NCBI GenBank assembly: GCA_029259915.1
Contig: JAJDED010000053.1
Span: 62,001 to 126,000 of the forward strand
Source of the DNA: Planctomycetota bacterium
GTDB taxonomy: Bacteria; Planctomycetota; Planctomycetia; Pirellulales; Lacipirellulaceae
Length of the DNA: 64,000 bases
Reading direction: 5' to 3'
Both the position numbers and the translations under genes were made by a program. The notes under the pieces are model-generated. The model saw only the letters and a program-made list of their open reading frames with translations. It had not been told where the DNA came from and made no database searches. The stretch's first letter is position 1, and each line of letters opens with the position of its first letter. Below are positions 44,260-54,125 of the stretch, piece after piece.

Positions 44260-47200
44260 ATGGCCACCAAACGCAATCGCCGCGCAGAAACGTCCAGCCG
44301 CACCTCACGCCCACGTCGCAAAAAACGGCCTCTGTGGCGATTTGGTTTTTTTCTGCTGCTCCTGTTCGCCGCAGCAGCGATGCTGCCAACCATCATTGCC
44401 AAAACGCCGCTGCGAAATACTTTCTTGGGTTGGGCGATGCCAGAAGATGGCTGGCGAATTCTTAGCAAAGATGCCTCACTCACTTGGACCGGTTCACAAA
44501 CCCTCACCGATCTTTCCCTCGTCGATCCCGATGGCAACCCCCTGCTACAGATTGAATCAATAACTCTCGAAAGGTCCCTGCTGTCGCTCGCTGCGGATCG
44601 CAACAACCTCGGTAAACTAAAAATCCTCCGACCAATTGCAACTCTGGTCGCACGACCCGAAGGAAGCAATCTGGAAGACCTGCTTGCCTCGCTCACGAGC
44701 AACTCTGCGAAATCCACCGGCAGTGCTGAAATTGCGCAGTCAACTCCACTTCAAGTCGAAATCGAAATCGTCGAAGGCACCCTACGCGGCTTCGATCAAG
44801 AGTCGCAACGGCAATGGCTCCTGACCGATGCAAACATTACCGCTCAGCCAGATAATTCGTCACCCGACCGCTTCGAAGCCGTCGGCAGCGCTGCGCTCAG
44901 CGCAGGTCAATCTGAAAAAACGGGGCACTTCAATTTTCGGCTCCAATCAATCGCAACCGACCAACAGCAGCTCGATCTATTGGCGGAGCAACTGCCGGTT
45001 GAACCGCTCCGGCCTTGGCTCGCACGGATCCTGCCAGGCGCGTGGATTACGGGCCACGTGTCGACCGATGCCCAACTGCTGATTTCGCAAAATGATTCGG
45101 GCCAAATGAATCTGGAATCCTCCGGACGCATGGAGGCCAAGCGATTCGAACTGGTAGCCGATGCCTTAGCCGGCGATCGGTTGCGATTGGACACGGCCGC
45201 AGGAAATTGGAATCTGACGATCGCCGGCGAGACAATCACAGTACGCCAATTGGCTGTCGATGCCGATTGGGCCAAGCTGCAGGCGTCGGGCAGCTTCTCG
45301 CAAGCACAACTCGCTTCGCTCCAAAGAGCCCACATGCCTCAGCTTGCAGGCGAAGTAACAGGAAAATTTGAACTGGCCCAACTGGCCGCGATGTTGCCCC
45401 ACGCCATGCGGCTACGCGAGGGCGTGCAAATCGACTCGGGCGTCTTGGAATTTCATGTCCAAGGCAAACCCGACAGCGAAGGAACTCTCTGCAGCGCGAC
45501 GGCCCAATTAGGTGAATTAGCCGGCAGCGACGGCCAACGGGCAATTCGATGGAAAGAGCCTGTCGAGATCGATGCCCGCGCACTACTTACGCAAAGCGGC
45601 CCACGACTGCAAAAGTTGTCGTTGGCCGCACCGTTTGCAGAAGCAGAATTTGAAACAGCCGATCAAAAAATACTTGGTAACTTTCAGTTCGATCTGGAAA
45701 AGCTTTCGCAAGAGCTAGGCCAATTTGTCAATTTGCAAGCGTGGCAACTCCGCGGCCGCGGCGAAGGGAATCTTAGCGCTTCGATAGAAGCAAACCAACT
45801 TTTCGAGGCAAATGCCGCTTTGCAGCTTACTGCCCTTGATGTCGCTCGCGGCGGAAAATCAATCTGGGTGGAACCACGCCTGCAAGTCGACCTGTTTGCC
45901 AAAGGAACGGTCGAAGATTTCTCGCCCCGACAAATCGATTCCGGCACGCTCAAAATGCACGGTGCCCACGATTCTTTCGATGCCAAATTACTTGCCCCGG
46001 TCACGTTCACTGCCCTCGACAAATCGGCATGGAAAGTGAAACTATCCGGCAATGGACCCTTGGCTTCTTGGGCAGGCCGACTCCGTCCGTGGGTTTCTGG
46101 CATACCCAGGCAACTCGAGGGGGCGGCCCAATTCAACGCGACACTCACCGCAGGAAACTCCCTGGTGGAAGTGGCCAATCTCTCAGCCAAATTCACTCCC
46201 TTGCAAATTCGTCATCGTGAGTTCGTGGTCGACGAACCTCAAATCGAACTCTCCGGCGACCTTCGCTGGGATGCACCAAGCGGCAACTTGGCTTCGCGTG
46301 AATTCCAACTGGTAAGCAGCAGCTTGGCACTGCGCACGCGCGATCTGCTGGTGAACCTGGGCGCATCCGAAGGACCCACCGCGAGCGGGGCCGTGGCCTT
46401 TCGGGCAAACTTGGAACGGCTGTCCGCTGCCATGGGGCTGGTGGGGCAACGCAACGCGACTTGGCCCCGCGGGTCGGCTGTCGGACAATTGCAACTTGCC
46501 AGCGATTCTCGACAAGTGCGGGCCGACATTTCGCTCGATGTCGAACAGTTGCAAATTGTTCGCAACTCCACAACCGGCGCAGCCACTTACGGCCAGCCCG
46601 AAGTGGTTTGGACCGAACCCCAATTACGAACCTCGGGAAAACTTGTTTACACCAACGCTAACGATCGGGCAGTGCTCGAGAGCCTCGCAGTCAATGGTCA
46701 AACGGTGCGCCTCACCGGTTCGGCCGAAGTCGACAAACTCCGCAGCGAGGCACATCTGAAATCGAGCGGAGTCGTTCAATACAATCCCGAGGCCGTAGCC
46801 CGGCTGGTCGCTACGTATGTGGGACCGGAATTCCGACTTGAGGGCGACCAATTGGTCCGCTTCCAAATTTCGGGACCCCTCCTCGAACCCGCAAACGCGG
46901 TACATTGGTCGCGACGATGGAATATGTCGACAGAGGCAGGTTGGCTCTCGGCAAACGCGTTCGGCATGCCACTTGGCGAAGGCAAGCTGCAAGCAACGCT
47001 GCAAGAAGGCGAGTTGAAAATCGCGCCACTCAACATCGCGATAGGCCAAGGACGTTTGACGGCCGCTCCCCAGGCAGAGCTGAGCCCCGGTCGCGAACAA
47101 ATGATTCTGCCCTCAGGCCCCTTTGTGAAGAATGTACAGATTTCGCCGCAGGTGAGCGAAACCATGCTGAAGTACGTCGCCCCCATTCTCGCCGGCGCCA

Positions 47201-47775
47201 CTCGCACCGAAGGACAGTTTTCAGTCGACTTGCAAGGTGCCCAACTGCCAGTACAAAATCCTCAGCAATCACGGGTCGTGGGAAAACTCAGCGTACATCA
47301 ACTGCGAGTTAGTCCTGGCCCAATGGTTGAGCAATTCGCAACGGTGCTAAGACAAATCGAAGCGATTAGCCGGCGCAAACAATTCCTACAAACCGCCACG
47401 TCCCCCAAGAAAACCAAACTCCTGTCGATCAGCGATACCACGGTCGATTTCCAAGTTTCCGAGGGCCGCGTTTACCATCGCGATTTGCAGTTTCTGATCG
47501 ACGACGTCCCAGTGCGTTCCTACGGCTCGGTCGGTTTCGATCAAACTTTGGCGCTGGTGCTGGAAATTCCCATCCAAGACAAATGGCTCGGCGACGAGAA
47601 GGCACTACGTTCGCTCGCCGGTCAAACATTGCAAGTCCCCATCCACGGCACGTTCCAAAACCCGCGCATCGACCAACGCGCCGTTGCCGACCTGTCGCAA
47701 AAACTTCTCGAAAGCGCCGCAACCCAAGTAATCGGCGACGAACTGAACCGGGCACTCGACAAGCTATTCAAATAA
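44260..47775 (+). CDS. AsmA-like large membrane-anchored protein
   Basis: An 1171-residue protein with a basic cytoplasmic head, one membrane segment (about 27-46) and a very long beta-rich periplasmic body. The C-terminal part (GSVGFDQTLALVLEIPIQDK and LAGQTLQVPIHGTFQNPRID) matches the AsmA/TamB-type repeating groove domain. These proteins form long lipid-conducting bridges between the membranes. The window also has an MCE system, which has a related role. Divergent from the esterase gene; the ParDE pair follows. Confidence 0.85.
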   Translation: MATKRNRRAETSSRTSRPRRKKRPLWRFGFFLLLLFAAAAMLPTIIAKTPLRNTFLGWAMPEDGWRILSKDASLTWTGSQTLTDLSLVDPDGNPLLQIESITLERSLLSLAADRNNLGKLKILRPIATLVARPEGSNLEDLLASLTSNSAKSTGSAEIAQSTPLQVEIEIVEGTLRGFDQESQRQWLLTDANITAQPDNSSPDRFEAVGSAALSAGQSEKTGHFNFRLQSIATDQQQLDLLAEQLPVEPLRPWLARILPGAWITGHVSTDAQLLISQNDSGQMNLESSGRMEAKRFELVADALAGDRLRLDTAAGNWNLTIAGETITVRQLAVDADWAKLQASGSFSQAQLASLQRAHMPQLAGEVTGKFELAQLAAMLPHAMRLREGVQIDSGVLEFHVQGKPDSEGTLCSATAQLGELAGSDGQRAIRWKEPVEIDARALLTQSGPRLQKLSLAAPFAEAEFETADQKILGNFQFDLEKLSQELGQFVNLQAWQLRGRGEGNLSASIEANQLFEANAALQLTALDVARGGKSIWVEPRLQVDLFAKGTVEDFSPRQIDSGTLKMHGAHDSFDAKLLAPVTFTALDKSAWKVKLSGNGPLASWAGRLRPWVSGIPRQLEGAAQFNATLTAGNSLVEVANLSAKFTPLQIRHREFVVDEPQIELSGDLRWDAPSGNLASREFQLVSSSLALRTRDLLVNLGASEGPTASGAVAFRANLERLSAAMGLVGQRNATWPRGSAVGQLQLASDSRQVRADISLDVEQLQIVRNSTTGAATYGQPEVVWTEPQLRTSGKLVYTNANDRAVLESLAVNGQTVRLTGSAEVDKLRSEAHLKSSGVVQYNPEAVARLVATYVGPEFRLEGDQLVRFQISGPLLEPANAVHWSRRWNMSTEAGWLSANAFGMPLGEGKLQATLQEGELKIAPLNIAIGQGRLTAAPQAELSPGREQMILPSGPFVKNVQISPQVSETMLKYVAPILAGATRTEGQFSVDLQGAQLPVQNPQQSRVVGKLSVHQLRVSPGPMVEQFATVLRQIEAISRRKQFLQTATSPKKTKLLSISDTTVDFQVSEGRVYHRDLQFLIDDVPVRSYGSVGFDQTLALVLEIPIQDKWLGDEKALRSLAGQTLQVPIHGTFQNPRIDQRAVADLSQKLLESAATQVIGDELNRALDKLFK

Positions 47776-47862
47776 TCGGATGATGCAAATGCCCTGACTA
47801 GACGGTATAATGCCACAGTACCCTAAACGAGTGAATGAACTGCCAAGTGGGGAGCCAGTCAC

Positions 47863-48111
47863 ATGGACATGGATTTACCGAGCGATGTCAACGAGTTTGT
47901 CAAGCACCTCGTCGTTAGTGGTCGATTTCAGTCGGAATCAGAAGCCGTGGCAGAAGGAGTTCGATTGCTAATGTCCCACGAAAAACTTCGTGCTGATGTC
48001 CACCAAGGATTTCAACAGTTGGATGAAGGGCAAGCCGTCGACGGAGACGCCGTTTTTGAAGAACTCGACCACCTCATCGATTCTGTCGAAAACGAACAGC
48101 AAGGGTGCTGA
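47863..48111 (+). CDS. parD: ParD-family antitoxin
   Basis: An 82-residue antitoxin with an N-terminal ribbon-helix-helix DNA-binding domain (LPSDVNEFVKHLVVSGRFQS then ESEAVAEGVRLL) and an acidic C-terminal tail that would bind ParE. GGGGAG precedes the ATG. It is directly followed (five bases) by parE. Such antitoxins repress their own operon. The toxin gene is frameshifted, so ParD may now be free of its partner. Confidence 0.9.
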   Translation: MDMDLPSDVNEFVKHLVVSGRFQSESEAVAEGVRLLMSHEKLRADVHQGFQQLDEGQAVDGDAVFEELDHLIDSVENEQQGC

Positions 48112-48116
48112 CCTAA

Positions 48117-48405
48117 ATGCCTAGGCTGCGATTTTCTTGCGACGCGCGCGATGACCTCAAGCATATTGCCGCATACATCGCACGCGATAAACCTAATGCA
48201 GCTCGCAGTTGGGTAAACCAGATCAAACGGAAATGTCATTTGTTGGCCAGCAATCCGGAGCTTGGTGATCTTCGCGAGGATTTGGGGGGAAATGTTCGCA
48301 GTAGTTATTTTGGAAATTACGTCATCTTTCTTTCGGCGTGTTGGCAGTTATGTTGAGATTTCTCGAGTGATCCGTGGAGATCGCAACATCGAATCGCTCC
48401 AGTAA
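48117..48405 (+). pseudogene. parE: ParE-family toxin, frameshifted
   Basis: The RelE/ParE-type gyrase-poison fold is read in frame for about 70 residues (DDLKHIAAYIARDKPNAARS, then NPELGDLREDLGGNVRSSYF), then stops early at 48356. Removing one base near 48330 restores the expected family end (FRRVGSYVEISRVIRGDRN then IESLQ) with a stop at 48405. The junction is TTTCTTT. The downstream half is therefore intact but out of frame. Either a real disabling insertion, a sequencing error, or slippage. If the shift is real the toxin is probably inactive. Confidence 0.85.
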
Positions 48406-48429
48406 TTTCCAAGAGAAGGTCTTTTACTA

Positions 48430-49713
48430 TTGCCAAAAATCATCGCCCTACTCTGCTTGACTCTTATCTCCGTACGCCCGTGCGTTGCCAGCGCTGTCGA
48501 GGTGCGCGAAGTCGATGAACGTCGCGCCAATGCTGTCGGCATCCGGCAAATCGAAGGTCGGCACTTGCGGCTGTTTACCGACTTGCCCCCCGGGCAATCG
48601 GTCGACGAACTGCCAGCCGTGTTCGACGCGGCGGTTCGGCAGTGGTCGACGTACTTCAATATCCCTGCGGACCAAACAGCCGATTGGCACATGCAGGGAT
48701 TCTTGATTCAAGATCGCACAGAATTTGCCGCCCTAGATTTACTGCCGGAGACAAATCCTGATTTTGTAAACGGTTACTGCCAAGGCCGCGAGTTGTGGCT
48801 CATGGAGCAGCCGAGCAACTATTACAGGCGGCATCTTTTGCTGCATGAGGGGACGCACGGTTTTATGTACGCCTTCTTGGGGGAGGCAGCCCCGGGTTGG
48901 GTTATGGAAGGCATGGCGGAACTGCTGGGCACGCACCTGTGGTCAAACAACCGATTGCAACTGCGGACAATGCCCGCCAACCGCAATAAAGTACCCATGT
49001 GGGGCCGCATCAAACTCATTCGCGATGCCCAACAACAAAATAAAGTGCTAACAATTCCCGAGGTGCTCAATCTCGATCGACGCCGAGCGCTGTCGACCGA
49101 AGGGTATGCATGGTGTTGGGCGCTGTGCAAGTTTCTCGATTCTCATCCACGCTGGCAGAAACCGTTTCGCCAAATGGCACGAGCAGCCGACGACGCGAAA
49201 TTCAATCAACACTTCCGCCAGCAATTTCGCGCAGCATGGCCTGATCTTCGCTTCGAATGGTCCGCCTTTGTCGCCACGCTCGATTATGGTTACGACGCCA
49301 AGCGAATGGCGATCAAGCACGCCAAATCGTCACAAATTGAAAATCAAGCAGATGCGACGCTTGCCGCGGACCAGGGTTGGCAGTCGACCGGTTGGCACCT
49401 CTCCGCCGGACGCACCTATGAAATCGCCGCCGAAGGCCGCTACCAAATCGCACACGACTCAACGCCCTGGCCCTGCGAACCGGGCGGCGTCACCTTGAAA
49501 TACCACGAAGGCCAGTCGTTGGGCATGCTGTTGGGCGTACTGCGGCCAGTCGATTCAACCAAGACAACAGATTTCTCACGACCGCTGGCTATCGGGCTCG
49601 GAGCGACGGTTGAAGTGGAGGCCGACGCCATTCTCTACATGCGCGTGAACGATTCGGCGGCACGGCTGTCTGATAATCAGGGGTCCCTGCAGGTGCGAAT
49701 CGCACCTCGCTAA
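48430..49713 (+). CDS. Secreted zinc metallopeptidase-like protein
   Basis: 427 residues, TTG start with AGAAGG about ten bases upstream. Signal peptide (about 1-22, cleavage after VASA). The zinc motif HEGTH (139-143) with Glu164 in EGMAELL as likely third ligand gives a gluzincin-type site, as in DUF1570-like proteins. The C-terminal 110 residues (GWQSTGWHLSAGRTYEIAAE) resemble a lectin-type LecA/PA-I beta-sandwich. Probably an exported protease or peptidase with a carbohydrate-binding arm. Between the ParDE pair and glyA. Confidence 0.78.
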   Translation: MPKIIALLCLTLISVRPCVASAVEVREVDERRANAVGIRQIEGRHLRLFTDLPPGQSVDELPAVFDAAVRQWSTYFNIPADQTADWHMQGFLIQDRTEFAALDLLPETNPDFVNGYCQGRELWLMEQPSNYYRRHLLLHEGTHGFMYAFLGEAAPGWVMEGMAELLGTHLWSNNRLQLRTMPANRNKVPMWGRIKLIRDAQQQNKVLTIPEVLNLDRRRALSTEGYAWCWALCKFLDSHPRWQKPFRQMARAADDAKFNQHFRQQFRAAWPDLRFEWSAFVATLDYGYDAKRMAIKHAKSSQIENQADATLAADQGWQSTGWHLSAGRTYEIAAEGRYQIAHDSTPWPCEPGGVTLKYHEGQSLGMLLGVLRPVDSTKTTDFSRPLAIGLGATVEVEADAILYMRVNDSAARLSDNQGSLQVRIAPR

Positions 49714-49794
49714 GCAACGATTGACACTCCCGGCACCTCCCTCGACAATAGAAAATTCGGCACCATTACCCCCGCAATACTTCCCGAGAACTCG

Positions 49795-51063
49795 ATGACA
49801 AATTTTCTTGCCGCCCAAGATCCCGAAGTCTGGTCCGCTGTTGCCGACGAAATCGAACGTCAGCAGGATGGACTGGAACTGATCGCCAGCGAAAACTACA
49901 CCAGCCCGGCTGTGATGCAAGCCGTCGGCAGCGTGCTTACCAACAAATATGCCGAGGGCTATCCCGGGCGACGCTACTACGGCGGCTGCGAGCATGTCGA
50001 CGTCGTGGAAGACTTGGCGCGATCCCGGGCCAAGGAATTGTTCGGCGCGGAATACGCCAACGTACAGCCCCACTCCGGGTCGCAAGCCAACATGGCCATT
50101 TATCTCGCCGCGCTCGAGCCGGGCGATACCGTGTTGGGGCTCGACCTGGCCCACGGCGGCCATCTGACGCATGGCATGAAGCTGAACGTGTCGGGCATGC
50201 TGTACAATTTTGTGCATTACGGTGTAAGCCGCGAGGATCACCGTATCGATTTTGATCAAGTTGCCAAGCAGGCACGCACGCACAAACCAAAGCTGATCGT
50301 CGCGGGAGCCAGTGCGTATCCGCGCGAGATTCCGCACGACCGGTTTGCTGAAATTGCTGCCGAGGTGGGTGCAAAGTTAATGGTCGACATGGCACACTAC
50401 GCCGGCTTGGTCGCTGCCGGGCTGCACAACAACCCGGTCCCCGTCGCCGATTTTGTGACTTCAACCACACACAAAACCCTCCGCGGCCCCCGCGGGGGAC
50501 TCTGTTTGGCGAAAAAAGAATACGCCAAAATACTCAACAGCCGCGTCTTCCCCGGTCTGCAAGGCGGGCCGTTGATGCACGTCATCGCCGGCAAGGCCGT
50601 TTGCTTTGGCGAAGCATTGAAGCCCGAGTTCAAGACGTACATGCAACAAGTGGTCTCCAACGCGCGCGTGTTGGCCGAAACATTGGCTGGTGGCGGCGTA
50701 AGCCTGGTGAGCGGCGGCACCGACAACCATCTGGTCCTCGTGAATGTGCTCCCATTGGGCGTCAGCGGCAAGCAAGCGGAGGTTGTCCTCGGAACTTGCG
50801 GTATCACCGTAAATAAGAATATGATTCCCTACGACGAGCGCAAACCGAACGATCCCTCGGGAATCCGCATCGGCACTCCCGCCCTGACCTCGCGAGGCAT
50901 GGGCGAAGAGGAAATGCGCTCCGTCGGACGTTGGATACTCGAAGCGCTGCGCGCACCAGAGGATTCAGCCGTGCTCGAACGCATTCGCGGAGAAATTCGC
51001 GACATGTGTACACATTTCCCAGTCCCTGCCGCTGAAGACACCGAGTTTTCAACAACTTCGTGA
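49795..51063 (+). CDS. glyA: Serine hydroxymethyltransferase
   Basis: PLP enzyme interconverting serine and glycine and charging tetrahydrofolate with one-carbon units. 422 residues, typical length. [20 protein letters not shown], the [14 protein letters not shown] segment, and [14 protein letters not shown] with the PLP lysine are present. The one-carbon product feeds ThyA and Fmt, both in this window. Followed after 12 bases by a nucleotidyltransferase gene. Confidence 0.96.
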   Translation: MTNFLAAQDPEVWSAVADEIERQQDGLELIASENYTSPAVMQAVGSVLTNKYAEGYPGRRYYGGCEHVDVVEDLARSRAKELFGAEYANVQPHSGSQANMAIYLAALEPGDTVLGLDLAHGGHLTHGMKLNVSGMLYNFVHYGVSREDHRIDFDQVAKQARTHKPKLIVAGASAYPREIPHDRFAEIAAEVGAKLMVDMAHYAGLVAAGLHNNPVPVADFVTSTTHKTLRGPRGGLCLAKKEYAKILNSRVFPGLQGGPLMHVIAGKAVCFGEALKPEFKTYMQQVVSNARVLAETLAGGGVSLVSGGTDNHLVLVNVLPLGVSGKQAEVVLGTCGITVNKNMIPYDERKPNDPSGIRIGTPALTSRGMGEEEMRSVGRWILEALRAPEDSAVLERIRGEIRDMCTHFPVPAAEDTEFSTTS

Positions 51064-51075
51064 CAAGGAAAACCC

Positions 51076-51375
51076 ATGGTCAGCGCCGCAATTGACATCC
51101 CTTACGACAAAATCACCGAGCTTTGCCAGCGACATCACATCACCCGCATGTCGCTGTTCGGCTCGGTGTTGCGCGACGACTTCGGCCCCGAAAGCGACGT
51201 CGACGTCATTGTGGAATTCGATCCCGAGCACAACCCGGGCCTTGTTTTTTTTGGAATCCAAGATGAGCTTGGCGATCTTTTTGGGCGAATTGTCGATCTC
51301 CATACGCCAGCCGAATTACGCCGATATTTGAAGCACGTTTTCCAAGAGGCTCAAACCATCTATGACGCAGCATGA
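51076..51375 (+). CDS. mntA: MntA-type nucleotidyltransferase antitoxin
   Basis: A 99-residue minimal nucleotidyltransferase. The metal site is complete: GSVLRDDFGPESDVDVIVEF holds the GS then D-x-D pattern. MntA antitoxins add AMP groups to a tyrosine in the partner HepT and so silence it. AAGGA precedes the start. It overlaps the next frame (HepT) by 14 bases, the usual operon layout. The HepT copy here is broken by a stop codon. Confidence 0.9.
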   Translation: MVSAAIDIPYDKITELCQRHHITRMSLFGSVLRDDFGPESDVDVIVEFDPEHNPGLVFFGIQDELGDLFGRIVDLHTPAELRRYLKHVFQEAQTIYDAA

Positions 51376-51709
51376 CGACAGGATCCCTTTGCGTCAGATT
51401 CTCGATTTTGCTGTTGAGGCTGTCGAGCTGGCAGAAGGGCACAAATTGGATGATTTCGAGGAAGACCGCATGTGGTGCCTTGCGATGGAGCGATTGGTGC
51501 TCAATGTTGGAGAAGCGGCACGCCGTCTTACGCATGCTACAACTGATCAACTGCCCCAAATCCCTTAGCCACAGATCGTCGCTTTTCGCAATCGTATCGT
51601 TCATGGTTACGACGCAATCGACTACAATCGCGTATGGCACATCTTGAAAGACGATTTGCCCGCACTTATCGAAGAGCTAGAGAAACTCGACCTTCCGGAG
51701 TTTGATTAA
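51362..51709 (+). pseudogene. hepT: HepT-type HEPN toxin with premature stop
   Basis: The reading frame is open to 51568 (TAG) and then continues, in the same frame, to a stop at 51709: 115 codons that match DUF86/HepT all the way. The stop falls in LPQIP-stop-PQIVAFRN where the family normally has IPW, so a Trp TGG to TAG change is likely. The catalytic RNase motif RNRIVHGY (R-x4-H-x-Y) lies past the stop and is intact in the DNA. As read, the protein lacks it, so the toxin is probably dead. Overlaps mntA. Confidence 0.88.
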
Positions 51710-51712
51710 AAT

Positions 51713-52150
51713 ATGTCCACAACACCTCGCGTACTTATCGCTGACGATAACGAAGCCAACGTCGAACTGCTTGAAGCGTACCTCGCCGGCATGGACTTGG
51801 ACACTGCCGTGGCCGTTGACGGCCAAGACACGCTCGACAAAGTGCAGTCGTTCTCGCCCGACTTAATCCTGCTCGACATTATGATGCCAAAACTGAGTGG
51901 GTTCGAGGTTTGCCAACGCCTAAAAAACGATCCCGCCACCAGCGGAATTATGATCTTGATGGTCACGGCACTCAACGAACTGGGCGACATCGAACGGGCC
52001 GTCGATGCAGGGACCGACGACTTTCTTTCCAAGCCCGTCAACAAAGTCGAACTTGTGAAGCGCGTAGAAAACATGCTTAAGTTACGCAACGTAAGTGACG
52101 AGTTGGAACGTCTGAGACAATACATCGAACAAATGGAAGCGTCCCATTAA
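51713..52150 (+). CDS. Response regulator, receiver domain only
   Basis: A 145-residue CheY-like receiver. The acidic pocket is in VLIADDNEAN, the phosphorylated Asp in DLILLDIMMPK, the Thr in MVTALN and the Lys in LSKPVN. A short coiled-coil tail follows (DELERLRQYIEQMEASH), without a DNA-binding or enzymatic domain, so it acts through protein contacts. It starts three bases after the HepT pseudogene. No histidine kinase gene is nearby, so its input is unknown. Confidence 0.93.
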   Translation: MSTTPRVLIADDNEANVELLEAYLAGMDLDTAVAVDGQDTLDKVQSFSPDLILLDIMMPKLSGFEVCQRLKNDPATSGIMILMVTALNELGDIERAVDAGTDDFLSKPVNKVELVKRVENMLKLRNVSDELERLRQYIEQMEASH

Positions 52151-52184
52151 AACAACTTACCCATGAACACTCGCAGGTGGTACG

Positions 52185-54089
52185 TTGTCCCAAAGCCCAA
52201 TCATTAGCGATGTCGGCCACGACACTGTGATTCCGGAAACATCGCGACCCCGCACACGGTTCGTGCAGCATGCGTTACCGCTTATTCTGGGGGCGGGCTT
52301 CTGTTTCAACATCGCTGCGTTAGCCAGCCATGCATCCGAGCAGCCCTCGACAGTCCAACAGGCAGCCCACGCCGGCGACCCAGACTTGCTTGTTCAGAAA
52401 TTGATTTCTCAATTGGGGAGCGATCGATATTTCCTCCGCCATCAAGCCCAGCAACGTCTGATCGAGATGGGACCCGACGTTTTCGACGAGCTGCAGTTGG
52501 CAGAAAAACACACCGACTTGGAAATCGCCTCCCGATCCCAATACATTCTTCAAGTGCTTCGCATCCCTTGGGTGCATATCGACGATCCTCGGGAAGTGCA
52601 GCAAGCCTTGGCGCACTACGGAGAACTGTCGCCCACCGAACGAGACAAGCGAATTCGACAACTGGCAGTCCTCGCTAAGGGCAAAGGCTGGGCGGGACTC
52701 TGCCGAATTGCGCGGTTTGATCCTTCCGGACTTCTGGCGCGGCGCGCGGCACTGAGGGTTATGAAGCAATCGCTCTCGGCAAACGATCAGTCCCTAGACG
52801 TTGAGCACTTGCTAACCGAGTTGGGCGACAGTCGGCGTGTGCCAGTTCGATGGTTGCGCACAACCTTCCAGCAATCGAAACAGTCCGAACGCAAATTCCA
52901 TCGTTGGTTAACTTTCGTCGACGAAGAAATATCGCTCGTCGAAGAAAATTCCCCAGTTTCCGAGGTTCCGATTGTCTACGAGTTACTCGAATACCACTTA
53001 AAGCTCTGTAAACAAGCGTCGGATGCCGAGGCAATGTTTGCCAGCCTGAAGAAGCGTACCGATTTCCACACCCAGCAGAATGGCCAACAACGCGATGGCG
53101 TGTTGGTTGCTATGGATTGGCTCTTGAAAAACCATCAATGGGGAGCACTCGCCTTATTGGAAGATCATTATCACGATATGATTTTTGGCGATCGGCTGTT
53201 GATCTATATGGCAGCCGCAGCCCGGTGGACACAGGGAAACACCGAAGAGGCCGAAGAAGTTGCCGATCGAGCTTTTCGCCACCAAGCCAACGATGCAGAA
53301 CAACGCAACACGTTTGCCGACTGGATTTCCGAACTGGGATATCACGATTGGGCGGAACGCGAATGGTGGTTTGTCATCGACACATTCCCCATCCTAGATA
53401 GCCATTCCATGAAAGCACGCCGCTCGCTGGCAATTTGGCGCTTGCACGATCGGGGAGAAGATCAAGAAGCCGCCGCACTGCTGGCCGAAGTCTGCGATGC
53501 TGTGGAAGAGGATCCACAACTAAAACGCAATCTCCTGCGAGGTGCTGAAGGACACTATCTATTGAATCAGTTAATTGCCCAAAAAGATTTCTTCCTTGCC
53601 TGCGACGCTGAAAGCAAAGGGAATGTGGAAAAGCAACGCAAACATCTCGAATCGGCTTACGGCAGAGATAATCTCGACGCCGATGTGCTGATTGCCATGT
53701 ACCGTGCGTCGGCTTCGGACGACAAATACCGAAAAATTACGTTGGAGCGAATCCAAAAGGCCGCGAATACTGTCGAAGACGGTATCGGACAGGACCCACA
53801 GGGGCCACAGAATCCCCAATTGTACAATCACTGGGCGTGGTTAATCAGCAATACCGAGGGCGATTACGAAAAGGCGGTGAAGTATTCCTTGCGATCTCTT
53901 AAACTCGATCCCGAGAGCCCCAGCTACCTCGATACCTTGGGCCGCTGTTATTTTTCGATCGGGGATCTCGAAAAGGCAGTTGAATATCAGCGCAAAGCCG
54001 TACAGCGCTATCCACAAATGCAAGTAATGCGCGAGCAGCTTGATCTTTTCGAAGAAACACTCGCCGCGCAATCGACGAATTCGCAGTAG
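52185..54089 (+). CDS. Membrane or secreted TPR/HEAT-repeat protein
   Basis: A 634-residue protein with a TTG start. One membrane or signal segment (about 28-46) is followed by helical repeats: HEAT-like in the first part (LGSDRYFLRHQAQQRLIEMG) and TPR-like toward the C-terminus (AVKYSLRSLKLDPESPSYL and FSIGDLEKAVEYQRKAVQRY). No enzymatic motif. A protein-binding scaffold in the periplasm is likely. Its position after a response regulator suggests but does not prove a signalling link. Confidence 0.8.
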   Translation: MSQSPIISDVGHDTVIPETSRPRTRFVQHALPLILGAGFCFNIAALASHASEQPSTVQQAAHAGDPDLLVQKLISQLGSDRYFLRHQAQQRLIEMGPDVFDELQLAEKHTDLEIASRSQYILQVLRIPWVHIDDPREVQQALAHYGELSPTERDKRIRQLAVLAKGKGWAGLCRIARFDPSGLLARRAALRVMKQSLSANDQSLDVEHLLTELGDSRRVPVRWLRTTFQQSKQSERKFHRWLTFVDEEISLVEENSPVSEVPIVYELLEYHLKLCKQASDAEAMFASLKKRTDFHTQQNGQQRDGVLVAMDWLLKNHQWGALALLEDHYHDMIFGDRLLIYMAAAARWTQGNTEEAEEVADRAFRHQANDAEQRNTFADWISELGYHDWAEREWWFVIDTFPILDSHSMKARRSLAIWRLHDRGEDQEAAALLAEVCDAVEEDPQLKRNLLRGAEGHYLLNQLIAQKDFFLACDAESKGNVEKQRKHLESAYGRDNLDADVLIAMYRASASDDKYRKITLERIQKAANTVEDGIGQDPQGPQNPQLYNHWAWLISNTEGDYEKAVKYSLRSLKLDPESPSYLDTLGRCYFSIGDLEKAVEYQRKAVQRYPQMQVMREQLDLFEETLAAQSTNSQ

Positions 54090-54125
54090 CCCACACCTGC
54101 GATTCTTTTTCAAGTTGGAGACGAA

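Noticed and set aside
51566..51568. Recoding of TAG in HepT as a sense codon
   Set aside because: No sign of recoding elsewhere in the window; TAG is used as a normal stop in other genes such as miaB.
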